From Streptomyces populi (GTDB lineage Bacteria; Actinomycetota; Actinomycetes; Streptomycetales; Streptomycetaceae): a DNA stretch of 64,000 nucleotides. Shown piece by piece: positions 17,757 to 26,678 of this stretch. The first letter of the stretch is position 1, and each line of letters starts with the position of its first letter. Under the pieces are notes generated by a model. The model was not told the DNA's origin. It searched no databases and worked only from the letters and a program-made list of their open reading frames with translations. Made by a program: the position numbers and the translations under genes. The stretch spans positions 1 through 64,000 of the forward strand of contig NZ_KZ626869.1 of the NCBI RefSeq assembly GCF_002911015.1, in the 5' to 3' direction.

Positions 17757-19364
17757 ATGGATGAGTTCACTCCGTGGAGCGACGAGGACGCCGCCCGCTA
17801 CCGGGCCGCCGGGATCTGGCAGGGGGTGCCGCTGGGCGACGCGCTGACCGGGACGGCGACGGTCTTCCCCGACCGGACCGCCGCCGTGGACCGCCGACGC
17901 CGCATCACGCACGGCGAGGTGCGCGCCGAGGCCGACGAGATCGCACGCGGTCTCCTGGCCCGGGGGGTGAACCCCGGTGACCGGGTCATGGTCCAGCTGC
18001 CGAACGTCGTCGAGTTCCTCACCGTCACGGTGGGGATGTTCCGGGCGGGCGTCATCCCGGTGTTCGCGCTGCCGGGACACCGGGAGAGCGAGGTACGGCA
18101 CCTGATCGAGGCGTCCGGCGCGGTCGGCTACGTCACCACCGACCGGTTCCAGGGCTTCGACTACCGCGTCCTCGCCCGCTACGCCGCGTCCCTCCCCGGC
18201 GTCCGCACGGTGATCGTCGCGGGTGACGGCGGGGACCTCACGCCCCTGGACCGGGTCCGCGCCCAGGGCGCCGGCGGCGGGCCGTTGCCCGGAGTCGATC
18301 CCTCGGGCGTCGCGTTCCTGCTGCTGAGCGGCGGCAGCACCGGGAAGCCCAAGCTGATACCGCGTACGCACGACGACTACCTCTTCAACATCTCCGCCTG
18401 CGCACGGGCTCTGGAGTTCGACGCGGAAAGCGTGTACCTGGCGGCGAACCCGGCGGCGCACAACGCCGCCCTGGGGTGTCCGGGCGTGCTCGGCGCACTG
18501 CTGGTGGGCGGCAAGGCGGTACTGGCGGCGAGCCCCTCCCCCGACGAGGCCTTTCCGCTGATCGAGCGGGAAGGGGTGACCCACACCACCGTGGTGCCCG
18601 CCCTCGCGGCGCTGTGGTCCAAGGTCGCCGCGAAGCGGCCGGTGGACATGAAGGGGGTCCTCCTCCAGGTGGGCAGCTCCAAGTTCGACGAGCAGGCCGC
18701 CCGGCGCACGCAGTCCGCGCTCGGCTGCCGGATCACCAACTGGTTCGGCATCGGCGAGGGCCTGCTCACCCACACGCGCCTGGACGACCCGGAAGAGGTG
18801 GTGCACGGCACCGAGGGCCGGCCGCTCTCCGCGCTCGACGAACTCCGCCTGGTCGACGAGGAGCTGCACGAGGTACCGGCGGGCGCGGTGGGCGAGCTGG
18901 TCACGCGCGGCCCGTACACCATCAACGGCTACTGGAACGCGCCCGAGGCGAACCGCACCTCGTTCACCTCCGACGGCTTCTTCCGCACCGGCGACCTGGC
19001 CAGGCTCACCCCCGAGGGCAACCTGATCATCGTCGGCCGCGCCAAGGACGTGATCAACCGGGGCGGCGAGAAGGTGTCGGCCGACGAGGTCGAGGGGCAC
19101 CTGCGTGGCCACGGGGCCATCGACGACGCCGCGGTGGTGGCCCGGCCCGACGCGGAACTGGGCGAGGCCGTCCTCGCGTTCGTGGTCCCCGGCGACGGGC
19201 CGGGACAGGCGCCTTCGCTGGTGGAGATCAAGCGGTACCTGGCGGGCAAGGGGCTGGCCGCGTTCAAGCTTCCCGACGAGGTGCGCGAGCTGCCGGCGCT
19301 GCCGCGGACCCCGGTAGGCAAGATCGACAAGGTGGCGCTGCGCGCGATGGCGGCCTCCGGTTGA
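17757..19364 (+). CDS. Aryl acid (2,3-dihydroxybenzoate/salicylate)-AMP ligase, EntE/DhbE/YbtE-like
   Basis: 535 aa; ATG at 17757. Strong resemblance to siderophore aryl-AMP ligases: VMVQLPNVVEFLTVTVGMFR, IPVFALPGHRESEVRHL, ATP loop LLSGGSTGKPKLIPRTHDDY, AAHNAALGCPGVLG, NWFGIGEGL, FFRTGDLARLTPEGN, RGGEKVSADEVEGHL and the C-terminal PVGKIDKVAL with the catalytic Lys. These enzymes activate salicylate or dihydroxybenzoate and load an aryl carrier protein. No salicylate or DHB biosynthetic gene is in view, so precursor supply must come from elsewhere. TTGA overlap with the PPTase gene suggests co-expression. Confidence 0.9.
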   Translation: MDEFTPWSDEDAARYRAAGIWQGVPLGDALTGTATVFPDRTAAVDRRRRITHGEVRAEADEIARGLLARGVNPGDRVMVQLPNVVEFLTVTVGMFRAGVIPVFALPGHRESEVRHLIEASGAVGYVTTDRFQGFDYRVLARYAASLPGVRTVIVAGDGGDLTPLDRVRAQGAGGGPLPGVDPSGVAFLLLSGGSTGKPKLIPRTHDDYLFNISACARALEFDAESVYLAANPAAHNAALGCPGVLGALLVGGKAVLAASPSPDEAFPLIEREGVTHTTVVPALAALWSKVAAKRPVDMKGVLLQVGSSKFDEQAARRTQSALGCRITNWFGIGEGLLTHTRLDDPEEVVHGTEGRPLSALDELRLVDEELHEVPAGAVGELVTRGPYTINGYWNAPEANRTSFTSDGFFRTGDLARLTPEGNLIIVGRAKDVINRGGEKVSADEVEGHLRGHGAIDDAAVVARPDAELGEAVLAFVVPGDGPGQAPSLVEIKRYLAGKGLAAFKLPDEVRELPALPRTPVGKIDKVALRAMAASG

Positions 19365-20143
19365 CCCCTGCGACGGCGGTCCCCGGTGTGATCCGGACGC
19401 TGCTGCCGGCGTACGCGGCGGCCCTGGAAAGCAGGTACGAGCTGACCGGCCCCGAGCTCTTCGAGGCGGAACGGCGACAGGTGGCCGACGCGTTGCCCGC
19501 GCGCCGCGCGGAGTACGCCACGGTCCGGCGTGCGGCGCGCGCCTGCCTGGCCGAACTGGGCGTCCCGCCCGCCGCGCTGGTGCGCGGCGTCGACGGAGCG
19601 CCCCGGTGGCCGGCCGGGACGGTCGGCTCCCTGACGCACTGCCTGGGCTACCGGGCAGCGGCGGTGGCACGGACCCGGGACGCCGACGGGCTGGGCATCG
19701 ACGCCGAACCGTGTGCGCCGCTGCCCGCCCGGGTGCTGGCCCGGGTGACCTCGGCGGCCGAGCGGGCCCACCTCGACGAGTTGGGGGCGGCCGGGGCGGA
19801 CGTGCCGTGGTGCCGACTCCTCTTCAGCGCCAAGGAGGCGTACTACAAGGTCTGGTATCCCGCGACGGGGTGCTGGCTGGGCTTCGACGACGCCGAGGTC
19901 CTCATCGAACCCGGCCGTGGTTCCGGCACGTTCGTGGTGCGGCCGGTCTCGGGCGGCGCCCGCCGGGCCCGCCGGGCGGACGCCGCCTTCGACCCGGTCG
20001 CCACCGGCTTCCCGGCCCTGTGCGGGCGCTGGGCGGTCGGCGCGGGCGTCGTGGTGACCGCGCTCACCGCGCCGACGGGCTCGCTGCCCCGCCCGGCTCA
20101 GGCGGGACGCACCGCCACCGGAACGCTTCGGCGGGCCCAGTAG
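19361..20143 (+). CDS. 4'-phosphopantetheinyl transferase (Sfp/EntD family)
   Basis: About 260 aa from TTG 19361, which overlaps the upstream stop (TTGA). GTG 19388 is an alternative start. Sfp-type motifs: VGSLTHCLGY, GIDAEP (Mg-binding Asp and Glu) and LLFSAKEAYYKVWYP (W/F-KEA-K motif). It converts apo carrier domains to holo form using CoA. A dedicated PPTase inside the cluster would serve the PCP, ACP and aryl carrier domains. The last 46 bp overlap the 3' end of the convergent P450 gene. Confidence 0.92.
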   Translation: MTPATAVPGVIRTLLPAYAAALESRYELTGPELFEAERRQVADALPARRAEYATVRRAARACLAELGVPPAALVRGVDGAPRWPAGTVGSLTHCLGYRAAAVARTRDADGLGIDAEPCAPLPARVLARVTSAAERAHLDELGAAGADVPWCRLLFSAKEAYYKVWYPATGCWLGFDDAEVLIEPGRGSGTFVVRPVSGGARRARRADAAFDPVATGFPALCGRWAVGAGVVVTALTAPTGSLPRPAQAGRTATGTLRRAQ

Positions 20144-21321
20144 GGGAACCGGAAGCCGCCCTCGCTGGGCTCCCACACGCCCTCGCCCGCCGACTCGATG
20201 TCCGCGAAGCGGGCGACCAGCCGCTCGAAGACCACCGTCCCCTCCACCCGCGCCAGCGCCGCGCCGAGGCAGTGGTGCACGCCGCCGCCGAAACTGAGGT
20301 GCGGGTTGGGCGACCTGGTCAGATCGGCTCGGGCCGGATCGTGGAACACCCGCTCGTCGTGGTTGGCGGAGGCGAGCAGCAGCACCACCACCCGTCCCTT
20401 GCGGATCGTCAGTCCGGCGATCTCGATCGGCTCGAGGGCCAACCGGGTGGTGGCGTGGATGGGTGCGTCGTAGCGCATGAACTCCTCCAGCGCGCTGCCG
20501 ACGACACCCGGACGGTCCCGCAACTGCTGCTGGGTGTGCGGCTGCCGGACGAAGAGGTCGCCGCCGGTGGCGATGGCGTTGGTGGTCGTCTCGAAGCCCG
20601 CGTAGTAGACGAACAGCGCGTTGTCGATGATCTCCTCGTCGGTCAGCGGCTCCTCGCCCTCCTTGACCGCGGCGAGCATCCGCGACAGCAGGTCCTCGCC
20701 CGGACGGCGCCTGCGCTCGCGGACCAGCCCGGCCATGTACTCCCGCAGCTCGACCACGGCCCCGTGCGCCTCGCGCTGTTTGTCCGGCGGGATGAAGACC
20801 GCGAACGCCTGGGCGAGCGAGGTGGACAGGCGGGCGACGTCGGCCCGGTCGGGGCCGGGGATGTCGAGCAGCTCGCTCATCACCGTCATGGGTACGGGCA
20901 CGGCCAGGTCGGCGACGAGGTCGAAGCGGCGCTCGTCGGCGAACCGGTCCAGCAGTCCGTCGACGATCCGGGCGACGGGCTCGCGCAGACCGCGCACCAT
21001 CGCCGGACTGAGCGACTTGACCAGCAGTCGGCGCAGCCGCGTGTGGTCAGGCCGGTCGCGGTCGACGACGATGCGCCGCAGATAGTCGTTGGCCGGCCCC
21101 TCGCCCACCGACACCGCCTGGTACTCCTCGGGGAACTCCCGGCCGAGCCGGGGGTCACGGAGCAGCGCGGAGACCTCCTCGTGCCGCGAGAAGACCCACT
21201 GTCCCGGGCCGCCCCGGCAGACCGGGCCGTAGTCGCGCAGGCGGCGGTAGACCGGGTAGGGGTCGCGCACGGCGCGCGCGTCGTCCATCAAGAAGCGCGG
21301 CATGTTCAGCACGGTGTCCAA
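20098..21321 (-). CDS. Cytochrome P450 (first of a divergent sister pair)
   Basis: About 407 aa from TTG 21321, chosen because GGGAGG lies ten bases upstream; ATG 21303 is the conservative alternative. I-helix YYAGFETTTNAIA has the normal acid-alcohol pair (E-T), followed by a K-helix region and the heme motif LSFGGGVHHCLGAALA (Cys near residue 351). It is clearly homologous along its length to the P450 at 21512-22750 (compare GPANDYLRRIV with GPANEFLKRIV). Its 3' end overlaps the PPTase. Probably a tailoring hydroxylase or aryl/thiazoline oxidase; substrate not evident. Confidence 0.9.
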   Translation of the reverse strand: MDTVLNMPRFLMDDARAVRDPYPVYRRLRDYGPVCRGGPGQWVFSRHEEVSALLRDPRLGREFPEEYQAVSVGEGPANDYLRRIVVDRDRPDHTRLRRLLVKSLSPAMVRGLREPVARIVDGLLDRFADERRFDLVADLAVPVPMTVMSELLDIPGPDRADVARLSTSLAQAFAVFIPPDKQREAHGAVVELREYMAGLVRERRRRPGEDLLSRMLAAVKEGEEPLTDEEIIDNALFVYYAGFETTTNAIATGGDLFVRQPHTQQQLRDRPGVVGSALEEFMRYDAPIHATTRLALEPIEIAGLTIRKGRVVVLLLASANHDERVFHDPARADLTRSPNPHLSFGGGVHHCLGAALARVEGTVVFERLVARFADIESAGEGVWEPSEGGFRFPYWARRSVPVAVRPA

Positions 21322-21511
21322 CGCTGCGTCACCTCCCGGCACCCTCAGGTGCGCGGCTCGGGTCCGGTGGTTCCCCTCGCCCGCCCAGTCTGCGGGCCCG
21401 GTGCGGAGCGCCGGACGGCGATGAAGGACTGGCGACAGGTTCCCGCGTCCCCGCTCCCGAGCTGACAGGCTCACCGGACACCACGCGCAAACCTCAGGAG
21501 GTCCCGGCCGC

Positions 21512-22750
21512 ATGCGAGAGCTGCCCGTCAAGTTCGACTCCCGCGATCCCGCCGTGGTCGCGGACCCCTACCGGGTGTACGCCGGTCTCCGCGCGGCCGG
21601 CCGGCTGGCCCGCGGCGCGGCCGGCCAGTGGGTGGTCTCGCACCACCAGGACGTCAGCCGGCTGCTCAAGGACCGTCGGCTCGGGCACGAGTACCCCCCG
21701 GAGTACCACGAGTTCTCCACCGGCGCGGGGCCCGCCAACGAGTTCCTGAAGCGGATCGTGCTGGACCAGGACGCGCCCGCGCACACCTTCCTGCGGGAAA
21801 TCATGCAGCGTTCGTTCAGCCCCGGGCTGATGCGCAGGCTGGAGGACTACGTCGCCACGCAGGTGGACCGGCTGATGACCGAGGCCCAGGAACGGGCGGG
21901 CGCCGGCGGGGTGCTCGACGTGGTCGCCGATCTGGCCTTCCCGTTGCCGGTCACCGTGGTCTGCGAGCTGATCGGCATCCCGGACGTGGACCGGGCCGCG
22001 GTGCGGCCGCACGCGGTGGAGCTGGCCAAGGCGTTCGCCCTGTACGTGCCTCCCGAGGAGCGGGCGGCGGCGCACGAGGCGGTGACCTGGCTGCGCGACT
22101 ACGTCTCGGCGCTCGTCGACGAGCGGGCCATGCGGCCTGCCGACGACCTGATCAGCAATCTGCTGGCCGCCCGTGCCGCGCGTCCCGGCTTCGACCGGGA
22201 GACCCTGGTGGACAACGTGGTCTTCCTGTTCTTCGCAGGCTTCGAGACCACCACCAACCTGATCTCCACGGCCTTCTCCGCACTGTTGCAGCACCCCCGT
22301 CAGCTGGCCCTGTTGCGCGACCGGCCGGAACTGGCGGTCCCGGCCGTCGAGGAGTTCCTGCGCTACGACGCGCCGATCCAGGCCACCGCGCGCTATGTGA
22401 GGGAAGCGGTGGAGATCGACGGCCGCACCGTGCGCGCGGGCCGCATCCTGGTGCTGCTGCTGGGTTCCGCCAACCACGACCCGGCCCGGTTCACCGACCC
22501 CGAACAGCTCGACATCACCCGTGCCCCCAACCCGCACGTGAGCTTCGGCGGCGGTGTGCACCACTGCCTGGGCGCCGCACTGGCCCAGGTGGAGGGGCGC
22601 GCGGTGCTGCGGTGGCTGGCGCACGCCCCGGCCACGCCGACCGCGGCGGGCGCCGTCGAACGGCGGCCCAGCGTCACCTTCCGCGCCTACCGCAGCATCC
22701 CCGTCAGGCTGGAACCCGCCGCACGGCCGCGGGTGGCGTCCTCGCCCTGA
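21512..22750 (+). CDS. Cytochrome P450 (second of a divergent sister pair)
   Basis: 412 aa; ATG with AGGAGG ten bases upstream. I-helix FFAGFETTTNLIS with a normal acid-alcohol pair and heme motif VSFGGGVHHCLGAALAQ (Cys near residue 352). It is divergent from, and a paralogue of, the P450 at 20098-21321, separated by about 190 bp. Paired P450s from a recent duplication usually act at successive or alternative positions on one scaffold, or couple two halves. No ferredoxin gene was found alongside, so electron partners must be encoded elsewhere. Confidence 0.92.
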   Translation: MRELPVKFDSRDPAVVADPYRVYAGLRAAGRLARGAAGQWVVSHHQDVSRLLKDRRLGHEYPPEYHEFSTGAGPANEFLKRIVLDQDAPAHTFLREIMQRSFSPGLMRRLEDYVATQVDRLMTEAQERAGAGGVLDVVADLAFPLPVTVVCELIGIPDVDRAAVRPHAVELAKAFALYVPPEERAAAHEAVTWLRDYVSALVDERAMRPADDLISNLLAARAARPGFDRETLVDNVVFLFFAGFETTTNLISTAFSALLQHPRQLALLRDRPELAVPAVEEFLRYDAPIQATARYVREAVEIDGRTVRAGRILVLLLGSANHDPARFTDPEQLDITRAPNPHVSFGGGVHHCLGAALAQVEGRAVLRWLAHAPATPTAAGAVERRPSVTFRAYRSIPVRLEPAARPRVASSP

Positions 22751-22811
22751 TCCCGCGGCCGTGGCGCGCCCGTACGGCCGGAGAACGGCCCGGCCGGGCC
22801 CCGGGCTCCCC

Positions 22812-25169
22812 TCAGCCAGGTCCCCAGGGTCCGGCCAGACCCAGAGCCGTCGCGGTCAGCGCCGCGTCCTGCTGCAGATGGCCGCTACGGCGGCAGTCGG
22901 CGGCAAGACCGAGCAGCGCCGTCCTGAACGCTTCGGCCGCTCTGGGGCCGGTGGCACCGCCGTCGCACTCCCCGCCCCTCTCCTCGTCGTCCAGGTCGCG
23001 GCGGCCGTCCGTCGACAGGACGAACCGCAGGTTGCGCGCGAGCTGTGCGGCCGGCCCGAAGAATTCCTCGTGCCGGGAGCCGCACAGCACCGCCAGCATC
23101 GCGGGTGCCTCCCGCTCGCAGATCTCCGTCGCCTCCTTCCGGCTGTTGATCTCGGGGAGGTGGGGTACGACGTCGCGTCCGGCGCCGGTCCCGTCGTCCG
23201 GCCGGCCGAGGAGAACGCAGCTCCGGGTACTGACCGCCAGGTGGTAGGCGAGCAGCCGACGGAGCGCGGAGCGCCGCCCGCTGCCACGCAGGAAGAGCTC
23301 GAACTCCCCCGTGCCCGCCGTGACACCGGCCACGAGCCCGTGCAGGCAGTAGCGGCCGACGCGGGGCTGTTCGAGGAGGTTCACGTCGACCAGTCCCTCC
23401 AGCAGCAGTTCGGCCTCGGGCGGGCTGGTGCCGAGCAGGGCGGCCGCCCCGTACGCGTCCATGCACGCCTCGGGCACCAGTGCCAGCACGCACAGAGCGC
23501 GGTGCTGCGCCTTCGTCAACGCGTCGAAGGAGAGCTGGATCACCGACCGGACGCTCCGGTCGCCCGCTTGGAGTTCGACGGTGCGCCTGCGCATGTCGCC
23601 GAGGCGCTCCACCAGGTGGGACAGTGTCCATGCGGGGCGGCTGCGCAGTTTGGCGGCAGCCAGGCGCAGTGCCAGCGGCAGTCCCCCGCAGTGCGCGATG
23701 AGCCGTTCGGTCGCCTCGGGTTCCAGTTCGTCCCCGAGCAGCCGCACGATGAGTCTGCGGGAGTCGCCCGCGCTCATCCGGGAAACGGGACAGGGCTCGG
23801 TGCCGTCGAGGCCGTAGAGGCGACGGCGGCTGGTGATCAGGACGAGGGAACCGTCACCGGGTGGCAGCAGCGGAACGATCTGCGCCTCGCTCGCGGCGTT
23901 GTCGAGCAGCAGCAGCACCCTGGAATCGGCCAGCCGGGCACGCCACATGGCCACCTGGCTGTCCAGGTCCGCCGGAATGTGCGTCTCCTCGGTCCCCAGT
24001 GAGCGCAGGAGCACCTGGAGCACCTCGGTGGGTTCGCGGGGCTCCTCCCCCGGGCTGAACCCGTGCAGGTCGACGTAGAACTGGCCGTCGGGGCAGTCCT
24101 GGGCCAGCAGGTGGGCCGCGTGCAGGGCGAGGGCCGTCTTGCCGATGCCGCCCATCCCGTCGACGCAGATCAGCAACGGTCCCGAGCCCCGCGAGTCCGC
24201 CCGGGCGGTCCGCAGCAGGGTGTCCACCTCTTCCCGCCGGCCGACGAAGTCGGTCAGCCCGTGGGGCAGGGTGCAGGTGGCTCGGATGTTCGCCTTCCGG
24301 CCCTGCGGTGTCACGTGCTGTCTACCCGCGTCATGCTCCGTGACGGCGCCCTCCTGGTAGGAGCAGGGCTGGGCTCCGGCCCGCAGATAGGCGACCGCGT
24401 TCCCGCGCAGCACCGCTTCGTGCACCTGGGCCAGCGAGTGATCGGGGTCGATGCCCAGTTCGTCGCGGAGCAGGGTGCGTATCTCGGCGTACTCGGCGAG
24501 CGCGTCGGCCTGCCTTCCCGAGAGGGACAGCGCGAGCATCAACTGTGCGCGCAGGTCCTCCGCGAGCGGATGCTGCGCCACCAGGTCCCGGAGGTCTCCT
24601 ATCACCAGCCCCGGCGGCGCCGAGCGCAGCCGCAGGGTGATCAGTTCCTTCTGCACCGCGAGCCGGCGCTCCTCCACCACCCGCGCGGCCGCGCGGATCA
24701 GACCGTTCTCCAGCTCGTCGCCGTCGACGACGTCGGCCGCGACCTGGCCGCGGAAGAGGGACAGGGCCGTCTGCAGTTCCTGGATCACCTGGACCTCGCC
24801 GGCTCCGCCCTCCGTGAGCTTTCGGACCCGTAGGCGGCGTTGGTTGAACTCCACCAGGTCGGACTCGGTCGCGCCGACGTTCAGCCGGTAGTTCGGGCCG
24901 TCGGTGAGCAGGTAGTCACCCGCACCGGGTATCGCCTGGCGGAGCTGGGCGACCGCTTTGCGGACCTGGTTCGAGGCGGTCGCCGGACGGCACGGGCCCC
25001 AGACCGCCTTGGCGAGCCGGGGGGTGCTGAGCACCTCGCCGGGAGACAGCATCAGCGCGGTGAGCACGCGGCGCGCCACGGTGCTGGGCAGACGGGTGGG
25101 GGAATCCCCGCAGCGCACCGCGACCGATCCCAGCACCTGGAAGCGCAGACCCTCTTCTCTCAAGGTCAT
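22812..25169 (-). CDS. AfsR/SARP-type transcriptional activator with NB-ARC domain
   Basis: 785 aa; ATG at 25169. Longer in-frame extensions upstream do not look coding. The N-terminus is an OmpR-like winged helix (FQVLGSVAV, RVLTALMLSPGEVLS, RLAKAVWG, VRKAVAQLRQAI), followed by a bacterial transcription activation domain (near residues 100-250) and an NB-ARC ATPase with Walker A GMGGIGKTALALHAAH (near 340) and VLLLLDNA as Walker B. C-terminal helical repeats follow, but no clear TPR array as in full AfsR, so it is shorter than AfsR. SARPs activate antibiotic clusters by binding direct repeats near promoters. Its position between the two halves makes it a candidate regulator of one or both. 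Confidence 0.92.
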   Translation of the reverse strand: MTLREEGLRFQVLGSVAVRCGDSPTRLPSTVARRVLTALMLSPGEVLSTPRLAKAVWGPCRPATASNQVRKAVAQLRQAIPGAGDYLLTDGPNYRLNVGATESDLVEFNQRRLRVRKLTEGGAGEVQVIQELQTALSLFRGQVAADVVDGDELENGLIRAAARVVEERRLAVQKELITLRLRSAPPGLVIGDLRDLVAQHPLAEDLRAQLMLALSLSGRQADALAEYAEIRTLLRDELGIDPDHSLAQVHEAVLRGNAVAYLRAGAQPCSYQEGAVTEHDAGRQHVTPQGRKANIRATCTLPHGLTDFVGRREEVDTLLRTARADSRGSGPLLICVDGMGGIGKTALALHAAHLLAQDCPDGQFYVDLHGFSPGEEPREPTEVLQVLLRSLGTEETHIPADLDSQVAMWRARLADSRVLLLLDNAASEAQIVPLLPPGDGSLVLITSRRRLYGLDGTEPCPVSRMSAGDSRRLIVRLLGDELEPEATERLIAHCGGLPLALRLAAAKLRSRPAWTLSHLVERLGDMRRRTVELQAGDRSVRSVIQLSFDALTKAQHRALCVLALVPEACMDAYGAAALLGTSPPEAELLLEGLVDVNLLEQPRVGRYCLHGLVAGVTAGTGEFELFLRGSGRRSALRRLLAYHLAVSTRSCVLLGRPDDGTGAGRDVVPHLPEINSRKEATEICEREAPAMLAVLCGSRHEEFFGPAAQLARNLRFVLSTDGRRDLDDEERGGECDGGATGPRAAEAFRTALLGLAADCRRSGHLQQDAALTATALGLAGPWGPG

Positions 25170-26678
25170 ACGGCCGGCTCGCAGAACGCGGGCCGGCCCG
25201 TCCGCCGCTCCCCCGCGGCGGTGACGAACCTCGGACGTCGGCGGCCGGCCGGCGAACCCGATCCGTCCCGCACGGAGACACCCACGTGTGATCGCCGGGC
25301 CGCCCCGACCGAGGACGCGGCGTACGGGGCTGGTGAGGCCCACGATCCGGTCGCCGTACAAACGGACTTCAGGCCATCCATCCATTCTCCCTCGGGCCGA
25401 ACCGGGGCCGAAACCCAGCCCATGCTGCTGATCGATCGACTCACGTCACCGGGTGACAATCCCGGAAGTATCCAAAGACTTGGCATTACGGCCGTACTCT
25501 GCGTCTTGAACCGGGACGATGCCGGACATCATCTTTGTCCGCTACACAAGTCTCCGCCACGATGCCGGACGATTCAGGCCATCAGTGCCGGGTGAGCGTC
25601 GGCCGAACTCGACCGGAACTCTGTGGCACAGGCCTCGGAAATCGCCAACAGCCTTCAGCCGAAAGGGATTTCGCTTTCGTCGACCGTACCCGCCCGCGAG
25701 TTCGCTCTCCGGCCGGGTACGGCCCCGCACCCGTTTTCCCGGCCGTACCGCCGCCCCGGTGTCCGCGTCGGCCTCCGCCGGGCAGCGGCACACGATCCCA
25801 CGGCCAGCACCCCGGCACCGGCCGCCCACGACGCGGTCGGCCCCACTGCGGCGAGAGGCCGATGCCGTACGTCGAGCCGCGCCCGTCGCTCCGCCGCACC
25901 CGTGCGTCGCACGTCGGCCCCCCTCTGCGCCGCGGCCCCGTTCCTCACGCGAAGGCAGAGAGAGCAGGCGCCGAGCGGGTGGCGGAAATCGGCGTGACAG
26001 GAAAGCGGAAGGATTCGACGGGCCTGCGGGATCCGCCTGTCGACGGCACGTCGCCCGATACCTCACGGGGCCGGAGAACGCCTTGCCCCACCCCCGGCAG
26101 CCACTCGATCGAGAGGCCGCCCGTCTGCCGCACAAGTGTTTTTCCAGCGAACCGAGTTGGTACGGAATTCAATGAGCCCGTGCCGGAAGTCGGGGGTCCC
26201 CGCGTGAAAGGACGCCCGCGGACGAGGCTCGGCGGGGATATCGGAGACGGCCGAATGACCGAACCTTGTTCGACAGCAAGAACGTGCCCGGCGGCCGGCC
26301 GGTTCGAGTATTCGAGATCACCGGCGGGAACCAGGCGGCCGGACGCGTTCTCCTCACGGGATCAGCGGCGTTCACGTCATCGGCTCCCGGTCCGGACGCC
26401 GTCCGGCGCACCGCACCTGGGCACGGTCCCGCTCGGCCCGGTGTCGGCCCCGTTCACCCAGGAGCCCGACCCCGAGGACGCACTGCCGCCGAAGGCCCGG
26501 GCATCCTGGTGCGCAGCCGGGTGCGCCCGCCCGCCGTCAGCACCCGGTGGAGGACGGCCGCCCGGGCCCGGCGACGGACCGCCGTCATCGATCACCCAGG
26601 ACTCGGCCATGAGCACGACGACCCCGTGGCCGAACCCGGGAGACGGTGCCCACCTCGTGGCCCCGCGCCCGGAGTTCC
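25170..26678. other. 1.5-kb region without a supported gene
   Basis: Open frames on both strands here lack the third-position GC bias of the neighbours and have no recognisable domain. The first 500 bp upstream of the regulator are less GC-rich and hold a short inverted repeat GTCACC-G-GGTGAC at 25445-25457, about 275 bp before the regulator start. Near 26590-26690 on the minus strand, two frames give ELRARGHEVGTVSR and then GFGHGVVVLMAESW, which looks like a decayed, frameshifted protein tail. Otherwise nothing is recognised. It may hold promoters, an sRNA or debris of a lost gene. Confidence 0.5.
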
